Shown here: positions 15,516-20,305 of the stretch, piece after piece | Layout of the letters: each line of letters opens with the position of its first letter | How positions within the stretch are numbered: the stretch's first letter is position 1 | Source: JAXDJJ01 sp034665745 | GTDB lineage: Bacteria; Actinomycetota; CADDZG01; WHSQ01 | Reading direction: 5' to 3' | NCBI GenBank assembly: GCA_034665745.1 | Contig: JAXDJJ010000056.1 | Location: 1 to 20,305, forward strand | Length of the DNA: 20,305 nucleotides | Made by a program: the position numbers and the translations under genes | Notes under the pieces: model-generated | What the model saw: the letters and a program-made list of their open reading frames with translations, nothing else | The model's database searches: none | Told to the model about the DNA's origin: nothing

Positions 15516-16133
15516 CTAGTCCTGGCCTGGGTGCACGTCCGTCTCGGACTCGTGCCACACAGGTGAGTCGCCGGCGGTTTCCACGTTGAAGCCCATCTCG
15601 TAGACGAGCGAACCACCGTAGAGAGCTCCGAACGAGACCATCCCCGCGATAACCACGGACAGCACCATGATCGGCACAGCCGTGTACATGTCGTTGTTGC
15701 TGTTCCATCGCATGAGAATGTCGACGGCGACCAGCACGGTCGTCGTGAGCATCACTGCCATGTGCCAGTTCGCCGTGCGCCACGCCTGCGTGTGCGCTTC
15801 GGTGGACTTCCACCAGTCCCAGAAGCCGGTAAGGGCGGTTGGTACCGACACGATCAACCCTGCGATGAACAGGAAGGTCCCCGCGCGCCACAGATCGTGA
15901 CTCAGGTCATGTCCCGACTGCATCAGGTTCATCGACCCGTCTGAGTTCGACAAGGCCATAGCGTCGTCCTTCAAGAGCCAGGACAGGACGTCGAACGTCG
16001 CGCCCAGGATGTAGGCCGCGATCGGGATGTCAGTGAGTGGGGGATGGAACGGCTTGCCTGCGAACCCGCGCAGGCCCTTGAACTTCCGGCCCTTCAAGGT
16101 CAGCGACGGTTTGATCGAGAACAGCTTGGTCAC
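15516..16133 (-). CDS. DUF2231 membrane protein
   Basis: 205 residues with about four membrane helices (near 36-54, 85-105, 119-138 and 150-172). FHPPLTDIPIAAYILGATFD at about 29-48 and the later TGFWDWW and YGGSLVYEMGFNV are marks of the DUF2231 family of predicted membrane proteins. Histidines in the helices and loops could bind haem or metal, but the function is unknown. The GTG start at 16133 is supported by GGGAGGG four bases upstream (16138-16144). It lies 39 bases downstream of the gamma-glutamyltransferase gene on the same strand, so co-transcription is likely. Confidence 0.85.
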   Translation of the reverse strand: MTKLFSIKPSLTLKGRKFKGLRGFAGKPFHPPLTDIPIAAYILGATFDVLSWLLKDDAMALSNSDGSMNLMQSGHDLSHDLWRAGTFLFIAGLIVSVPTALTGFWDWWKSTEAHTQAWRTANWHMAVMLTTTVLVAVDILMRWNSNNDMYTAVPIMVLSVVIAGMVSFGALYGGSLVYEMGFNVETAGDSPVWHESETDVHPGQD

Positions 16134-16172
16134 AAGTCCCTCCCAGGTCTGAGTACCGAAACCGTTTCTACC

Positions 16173-17669
16173 TCAGACCAGTGCCGCGGCACCCGAGCGT
16201 CGCGGATCGAAGGCCGCATCGACCTTTCCATCTGCATCGACCGAAGCTGCTTGCACGGCCCCGAAGTACATATGGATCTCGTCGTAATGGCGCGGTGTGT
16301 AACCAAGGTCGCCGCCAGGCAATCCCAGCTCGTAGCAGAGGAGTTCACCGTCGCGCCGGGGATCGAGGTGCGCGCGCGGTGCGGCAACAGCTTCGGCTAA
16401 CGAGTCTCCGTCGACCGCTATCCGCAGGAACGTCTGGACGATGGCGCTGACGATGCGATCGGCCCCCGGCGAACCGAGCGCAACCGTCTTACCGGGCCCC
16501 GACGCGATCGTGGGGGACATGTTGGAGTGACAGCGCGACCCTGGAGGCAAGCGATGGACGCCGAGAGGGTTGAGCTCCTCCTCGCCCAGGGTGTTGTTCA
16601 ACAACATCCCGTGTATGACCAGGCCTGACCCGTAGCCATTAGAGGCAGTTATAGAGCAGGCGTAACCATCCGCGTCGGCAGCAGAGGCATGCGTCGTGGA
16701 TGGTGAACGCATCGACTTCGCCCTGAGATTCTCGAGAGCCTCCTCGAACGCTCCTGCGATCGCTCCGGGATCTTGGTAGCGCTCAAGCCGGTAGCCCACC
16801 GCCGCGCGTTGAGCTTCAACGATCGCGCGCAACCGCTCGAGAGGGTCATCGAACCTCGCTCCGTCGAGCAACGCCAACATGTGTACCAAGACGGCACCGC
16901 CGACGGATGGTGGCGGGTTGGACTCGATGGTCCAACCGAACGCGTTCGTGGAAACGGGGGCGCGCACCTCGGCCCTGTACTGCGAAAGGTCATCCAGGGT
17001 GATGAAGCCGTCGCCGTCTCCGATCTCGTCCGTGATCTGGCGTGCCAAGGAACCCGTGTAGAACGCTTCGGGCCCTTCGTTGGCAACCGTTTCGAGAGCC
17101 TCTGCGAGATCGGGCTGGGGCATGAGTGCCCCTTCGATCAGGGGCTGGCCGTGTTCGTCGGAGAACAGTTCGCGCGCGCTCTTGAACTTCGACCAGATCG
17201 CTTCCCACGTGACGGACAGGTAATAAGCGGACGTCTTGGGGAACGGAACCCCGTCGCGCGCTGCCTTGATCGCATCCTCGAAAAGGGCGGGCCATTCGAT
17301 CTTGCCGTGTCGCTCCCACGCAGTGCGTGCCGCGGCAAGGATCCCTGGGACTCCCACCGAGCCGGCACCGATACCGGTGTACATCCCGTTCGAGTAGTCG
17401 AGGAAGATGCGCTCGATACCTTGCCCTGGGGTCGATGGGACGGTCAGAGGCATCGTGTTGTTGCCGTCGACGACCTCGACCTTGCCTTCGGGGGTTCGTA
17501 CCGCGATGAATCCCGAGCCACCTATCGAAACGAAGAACGGCTCTGCGACCCACGCCATGATGCAGGACGCGATACATGCATCGACCGCGTTGCCACCCTG
17601 GCGAGCAACGTTGGCGCCCGCCTCGGCCCCCAGCTTGTTCCCTGCCGCTATCCCAAGCCTCGCATCCAC
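16173..17669 (-). CDS. ggt: Gamma-glutamyltransferase-like protein (Ntn hydrolase)
   Basis: 498 residues. It should self-cleave before a threonine to give large and small subunits and transfer or hydrolyse gamma-glutamyl groups. The N-terminal RQGGNAVDA (23-31) is family-typical. The nucleophile is predicted at Thr325 in SPSTTHASAADADG. GSPGADRI (399-406) stands where most members have GSPGG/GSAG. The serine pair before MSPTI is Ser-Asn (HSNMSPTI, 381-388). There is no signal peptide, so it appears cytoplasmic, unlike the periplasmic E. coli enzyme. The start is GTG at 17669. It could be a GGT-like acylase rather than a true glutathione enzyme. Confidence 0.88.
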   Translation of the reverse strand: MDARLGIAAGNKLGAEAGANVARQGGNAVDACIASCIMAWVAEPFFVSIGGSGFIAVRTPEGKVEVVDGNNTMPLTVPSTPGQGIERIFLDYSNGMYTGIGAGSVGVPGILAAARTAWERHGKIEWPALFEDAIKAARDGVPFPKTSAYYLSVTWEAIWSKFKSARELFSDEHGQPLIEGALMPQPDLAEALETVANEGPEAFYTGSLARQITDEIGDGDGFITLDDLSQYRAEVRAPVSTNAFGWTIESNPPPSVGGAVLVHMLALLDGARFDDPLERLRAIVEAQRAAVGYRLERYQDPGAIAGAFEEALENLRAKSMRSPSTTHASAADADGYACSITASNGYGSGLVIHGMLLNNTLGEEELNPLGVHRLPPGSRCHSNMSPTIASGPGKTVALGSPGADRIVSAIVQTFLRIAVDGDSLAEAVAAPRAHLDPRRDGELLCYELGLPGGDLGYTPRHYDEIHMYFGAVQAASVDADGKVDAAFDPRRSGAAALV

Positions 17670-17676
17670 GCGATTC

Positions 17677-17682
17677 AGGTTA
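17677..17682 (-). promoter_or_regulatory. -10 box of the gamma-glutamyltransferase gene
   Basis: TAACCT on the minus strand, seven bases before the GTG at 17669. It overlaps one arm of the inverted repeat GGTTA-N9-TAACC (17678-17696), a possible operator. Confidence 0.4.
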
Positions 17683-17696
17683 ACCGTGACCTAACC
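17678..17696. promoter_or_regulatory. Inverted repeat, possible operator in the ggt/SRPBCC divergent promoter
   Basis: Arms GGTTA (17678-17682) and TAACC (17692-17696), nine bases apart, in the 52-base gap between divergent genes. A bound protein would cover the ggt -10 box and the -35 area of the SRPBCC gene. The short arms make this tentative. Confidence 0.25.
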
Positions 17697-17706
17697 GGCC
17701 GAGTCC

Positions 17707-17712
17707 TAGACT
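17707..17712 (+). promoter_or_regulatory. -10 box of the SRPBCC gene
   Basis: TAGACT nine bases before the ATG at 17722, with no Shine-Dalgarno. The transcript would be leaderless or have a leader of a few bases. Confidence 0.35.
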
Positions 17713-17721
17713 CCTCCGGCC

Positions 17722-18171
17722 ATGACCAGCGACCGAGATGTCTACCGGATACGAGACAGCATCGATACGTTCGCTGCCGCCGACTCGGTCATGCGACGGG
17801 TGCTCGATCCGTACACGTGGACCGAGTGGCAATCAGAGATCAAGCGCGTAAAGGGCCCTTCTAGGATCGCGCAGGGTGATCAGGTCACGGGTGATGCAGA
17901 ACTCGTTGGGTTCAAGGTTCAAGGCAAGAGCGACGCGAAGACCGTGAACGATGCGTTGTTCGTCGAGGACGTGATCGTCGGCGTACGCATGGTGGTGACG
18001 TATGAAGTGACGCCGAACGAGCAAGGTGCGCGGATCACCCGGACCCTCGAAGCAGATCTTCCAGCGGGTGTTGCCGGAGGCGTTCTATCGATCCTGTTGC
18101 GCGCCAAGCTGCGCCGGATGCAGAAGAAGTTGTTGCAGGACCTGAAAGATCAGGCGGAAGCGGACGCCTGA
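17722..18171 (+). CDS. SRPBCC-family lipid/ligand-binding protein
   Basis: 149 residues. The pattern fits the START-like SRPBCC fold: a beta strand then helices with DTFAAADSVMRRVLDPYTWTEWQSEIK (about 15-41), mixed beta strands with GDQVTGDAEL, VVTYEVTPNEQGARITRTLEADLP, and a long C-terminal helix with LRRMQKKLLQDLKDQAE. Actinobacterial relatives are often annotated as polyketide cyclase/dehydrase-like, but no catalytic site can be named here. The ligand is unknown. Its last 22 bases overlap the 3' end of the convergent CBS gene. Confidence 0.75.
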   Translation: MTSDRDVYRIRDSIDTFAAADSVMRRVLDPYTWTEWQSEIKRVKGPSRIAQGDQVTGDAELVGFKVQGKSDAKTVNDALFVEDVIVGVRMVVTYEVTPNEQGARITRTLEADLPAGVAGGVLSILLRAKLRRMQKKLLQDLKDQAEADA

Positions 18172-18545
18172 ACCATCTCGGCCATCGAGTCCATGAGGTC
18201 TCGGAGGCTCACGATCCCGATCGGGTCGTCCATGTCCATAACAAGAAGGTGACGGAAACCGCCATCGGTCATCGTCTTGATGGCCTTGAGAAGGTCCCAA
18301 CCAGACTCACCACTTACGACCTCGCGCGTCATGACATCGGCGACGGCTGTGTCATCGATGTTCTGTTCGCGAGCGATCGCATGGAGCAGGTCGCGCTCGG
18401 TGATGATGCCTGCAACCTTCTCGTTCTCGATGGCGACCGCACATCCGACCCCACGTTCCGACATGACCTGAGCCGCACGACGAAGAGAGCTCTTCGGCTC
18501 GATCGTGAGCAGGTGGCGAACGGCGACGTCTCTTAGGAGTTTCAT
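18150..18545 (-). CDS. CBS-domain pair protein
   Basis: 131 residues from the ATG at 18545: two CBS domains in tandem (about 8-61 and 70-122; GIITERDLLHAIA closes the first, GIVSLRDLMDSMA the second). Stand-alone CBS pairs sense adenine nucleotides or related ligands and regulate partner proteins. No partner can be named. A longer frame reaching 18629 would run into the divergent endonuclease gene and lacks a family-like N-terminus, so the shorter start is chosen. A promoter (TTGCCC, 17 bases, CAATAT) fits that start. Confidence 0.88.
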   Translation of the reverse strand: MKLLRDVAVRHLLTIEPKSSLRRAAQVMSERGVGCAVAIENEKVAGIITERDLLHAIAREQNIDDTAVADVMTREVVSGESGWDLLKAIKTMTDGGFRHLLVMDMDDPIGIVSLRDLMDSMAEMVQASASA

Positions 18546-18554
18546 GAGGCCGTC

Positions 18555-18583
18555 ATATTGGCCTACCTGCCCAGGGTGGGCAA
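18555..18583 (-). promoter_or_regulatory. Promoter of the CBS-domain gene
   Basis: Minus strand -35 TTGCCC (18578-18583), 17-base spacer, -10 CAATAT (18555-18560), ending nine bases before the ATG at 18545. It supports the short start. Confidence 0.45.
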
Positions 18584-18598
18584 GTCCCCATCGGCGGG

Positions 18599-18604
18599 TA
18601 GCGT
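18599..18604 (+). promoter_or_regulatory. -10 box of the endonuclease IV gene (leaderless)
   Basis: TAGCGT seven bases before the ATG at 18612. It supports that start over the upstream in-frame ATG at 18558. Confidence 0.4.
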
Positions 18605-18611
18605 GGGGCCC

Positions 18612-19361
18612 ATGATCCTCGGTGCCCACGTTCCCGGTGACGATCCACTAGGCGAGGCCAAGTCCGTTGGCGCACAGTGCCTCCAGATGTTCGTGGGGCC
18701 TCCCCAGTCGTGGAAGAAGCCGCCCCCGCGCGACGACGCACCGGTTCTGAAGAAGTCGAAAGTGCCCATCTATGTGCACGCGCCCTACCTGATCAACGTC
18801 GCGTCACCGAACAATCGGATCCGCATCCCTTCTCGCAAGATTCTCGCGAACACGGTCGAGATGGCTGCGACCGTAGGGGCAGCTGGCGTCATCGTCCACG
18901 CCGGCCATGCCGAGGACGGGATCGATAAGGGCTTCATCCGTTGGTACAAGGTCTTCGAAGAATCCGAGTTCGAGGTGCCCGTGCTGATCGAGAACACCGC
19001 CGGAGGCGAGAACGCGATGGGTCGTCACGTTGACGTCTTGGCGAAGCTCTGGAAGCAACTAGACGGCTTCGATGTTGGGTTCTGCTTCGATACCTGTCAC
19101 GCCCATGCTGCGGGCGAAGACCTTGTCGACGTTGTCGACCGGGTGTTGCAAGCGACCGGTCGGATCGACCTGGTGCACGCGAACAGCTCTCGCGATGCAG
19201 CGGGTTCGGGCGCCGATCGCCACGCGAACTTCGAAGAGGGAAAGATAGATGTCGAAGCGATAGCTGCGATGGTCAAAGCCTCGGGGGCACCCGCCGTTAT
19301 CTGTGAGACGCCGTGGCCGGGGATCGGCGACGACATCACGTGGCTGAAGGACCGGATCTAG
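18612..19361 (+). CDS. nfo: Endonuclease IV (AP endonuclease family 2)
   Basis: 249 residues from the ATG at 18612, where the N-terminus MILGAHVPG matches the family's IGAHVS start. It cleaves DNA 5' of abasic sites in base-excision repair. All nine predicted zinc ligands are visible: His56, His96, Glu127, Asp160, His163, His189, Asp202, His204 and Glu232 (YVHAPY, IVHAGH, LIENT, FDTCHAHAAG, VHANSS, DRHANF, CETP). HANSS replaces the usual HLNDS. It is a little shorter than the E. coli protein (285). An 18-codon longer frame from 18558 is rejected. Its TAG stop shares a CTAG with the convergent bcp gene. Confidence 0.93.
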   Translation: MILGAHVPGDDPLGEAKSVGAQCLQMFVGPPQSWKKPPPRDDAPVLKKSKVPIYVHAPYLINVASPNNRIRIPSRKILANTVEMAATVGAAGVIVHAGHAEDGIDKGFIRWYKVFEESEFEVPVLIENTAGGENAMGRHVDVLAKLWKQLDGFDVGFCFDTCHAHAAGEDLVDVVDRVLQATGRIDLVHANSSRDAAGSGADRHANFEEGKIDVEAIAAMVKASGAPAVICETPWPGIGDDITWLKDRI

Positions 19362-19828
19362 CTCGAGAGACTTTCCTTCAGGGCATCCACGTGGCCTTTG
19401 ACCTTGACCCCGTAGATCGCCTGCTCGATGTTTCCGTCGGCTCCGATAACGAACGTAGAGCGTTTGATCTTGATGGGGATGCCTTCCCACTCACCAGACT
19501 TATCCGCCACTGCACCGTACGCGGCCGCAGTCTCGAGGTCCTGATCGATCAGCAACGGGAAACTCAACGAGTACTTCTGGGCGAACTTCTGATGGGATGC
19601 GGCTCCCTGCGGACTCACGCCCAGGATCTCTGTGTTCGCGTCCTTGAACGCCTGATAGTTGTCGCGGAAATCACACGACTCCGCGGTGCAACCGGGCGTG
19701 TCGTCTGCGGGATAGAAGTAGAGAACGACGCGCGTGCCGGCGAGTTCCGACAACTGCCACGTCTTTCCCTCGCCGTCTTCTAGCTTGAACTCGGGGGCCG
19801 GGTCGCCCGGCTTCAACTCAACCGTCAT
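19358..19828 (-). CDS. bcp: Thiol peroxidase, Bcp/PrxQ type
   Basis: 156 residues from the ATG at 19828. It reduces hydrogen peroxide and organic peroxides using thioredoxin-type reductants. The motif YFYPADDTPGCTAESCDFRD carries the peroxidatic Cys47 and resolving Cys52 in the Bcp spacing. PLLIDQDLETAAAYGA and RSTFVIGADGNI are also typical. GGAGG six bases upstream (19835-19839) fixes the start; a longer frame to 19969 reads into the DUF2017 gene and is not family-like. It overlaps DUF2017 by 11 bases, so the two are probably co-translated. Confidence 0.94.
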   Translation of the reverse strand: MTVELKPGDPAPEFKLEDGEGKTWQLSELAGTRVVLYFYPADDTPGCTAESCDFRDNYQAFKDANTEILGVSPQGAASHQKFAQKYSLSFPLLIDQDLETAAAYGAVADKSGEWEGIPIKIKRSTFVIGADGNIEQAIYGVKVKGHVDALKESLSS

Positions 19829-20305
19829 CTTTTTCCTCCGATATCGCTCTGATGAACATCTCCTGCATCCAGCCGAGCCAGTGAAGCACCGCCATCGCCC
19901 CTGCTTCAGGGTCGTCTGGCTCGAGCTCGGTTCCCATCTTCTCCTCGGTGACATCGAAGCGTGTACCAAGCGCCAGTCGAACGTCGGTCAGCGCCGTTAG
20001 CCATCCATCGATCTCACTACGCGGAACGGTGACTCCAACCGCACCGTCTTCTCCTAATACGGAGAGAACCGAGAGGATCGCTCCTTGCTTCCCGGTCTTC
20101 AACTCATCGCCGACGAGCTCACGGAAGCTCTCTGCGTCTTCGGGCTCGGCATACGCCGCGGGGAACAGGCGGTCGATCACGTCGTCCTGCACCACCGCCT
20201 CGTGCTCGAGGAGATCTTTCATCTCGTTAAGGAGGCCACGTAGTAGTCGCGCCTCGTCCTCATCGAACGCAACGGCTACATCTCCGCCGAGCGGAGCGAT
20301 CGAGG
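19818..20305 (-). CDS. DUF2017 family protein (5' end outside window)
   Basis: The frame is open to the right edge; the reading before the internal Met at 20222 (FDEDEARLLRGLLNE) is family-like, so the true start lies beyond 20305. About 162 codons are visible. RLFPAAY, AESFRELVGDELKTGK and WLTALTDVRLALGTRFDVTEE are the marks of DUF2017, an actinobacterial family. From memory, the M. tuberculosis member Rv1332 (AosR) has been described as a redox-linked regulator and sits next to clpS. No cysteine is present in the visible part. clpS may lie just outside the window. The gene overlaps bcp by 11 bases. Confidence 0.85.
   Translation of the reverse strand, partial: SIAPLGGDVAVAFDEDEARLLRGLLNEMKDLLEHEAVVQDDVIDRLFPAAYAEPEDAESFRELVGDELKTGKQGAILSVLSVLGEDGAVGVTVPRSEIDGWLTALTDVRLALGTRFDVTEEKMGTELEPDDPEAGAMAVLHWLGWMQEMFIRAISEEKDDG
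19835..19839 (-). promoter_or_regulatory. Shine-Dalgarno fixing the bcp start
   Basis: GGAGG on the minus strand, six bases before the ATG at 19828 and inside the 3' end of the DUF2017 gene. Confidence 0.7.

Noticed and set aside
16773..17864. 363-residue plus-strand frame opposite ggt
   Set aside because: No recognisable domain; it spans the ggt promoter and is a high-GC shadow.
18558..18611. Longer start for endonuclease IV
   Set aside because: The family begins at IGAHVS-like sequence, which is at 18612 with a -10 box seven bases upstream.
18546..18629. Longer start for the CBS protein
   Set aside because: The added 28 residues do not look like a CBS N-terminus and would overlap the divergent nfo start and the CBS promoter.
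19829..19969. Longer start for bcp
   Set aside because: The extra 47 residues are an out-of-frame reading of DUF2017; GGAGG fixes 19828.

Overview
The window looks like part of the chromosome of a high-GC actinobacterium (Actinomycetota), probably an uncultured lineage. The signs are a class E sortase with an LAxTG substrate, a DUF2017 gene (an actinobacterial family) next to a peroxiredoxin, a PPOX-type flavin/F420 protein, many GTG starts, and several genes with a TANNNT -10 box 6-9 bases before the start codon and no Shine-Dalgarno (leaderless style). No rRNA, tRNA, CRISPR array, insertion sequence or phage gene was seen. The exact class cannot be fixed by eye.

Left part (1-7626, all minus strand). 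Transcription runs right to left from a promoter and structured leader near 7630-7756. The order is: secreted LAYTG-anchored surface protein, class E sortase, Ig/FN3 membrane-anchored protein, alpha/beta hydrolase, glucose-6-phosphate dehydrogenase (zwf), 6-phosphogluconolactonase (pgl). From the sortase onward the genes overlap by 4, 71, 4 and 25 bases, so a cell-surface anchoring cassette is physically fused to the oxidative pentose phosphate entry steps. After a 244-base gap comes a Sec-secreted protein made of RTX-type calcium-binding repeats, which runs off the left edge.

Middle (7757-12056). A 150-base stretch of overlapping inverted repeats separates the surface cassette from an acyl-CoA synthetase (minus). 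This is divergent, by 45 bases, from a short plus-strand run: PPOX protein, aldo/keto reductase, TerC membrane protein.

Right part (12059-20305). Mostly single genes alternate in orientation: SDR, arginase, a second SDR, a YchF-like ATPase, a DUF2231 membrane protein with gamma-glutamyltransferase, an SRPBCC protein, a CBS-pair protein, endonuclease IV, then bcp peroxiredoxin with DUF2017, which runs off the right edge. Convergent neighbours meet within +2 to -22 bases, and two pairs share one CTAG as both stop codons. Divergent neighbours are 14-66 bases apart and carry back-to-back -10 boxes. These genes are mainly housekeeping and stress functions (nitrogen, redox, DNA repair) and form no single pathway.

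The most unusual features are the sortase/pentose-phosphate gene fusion with its regulatory region, a hydrolase that seems to lack its catalytic histidine, and a YchF paralogue with both switch regions shortened.
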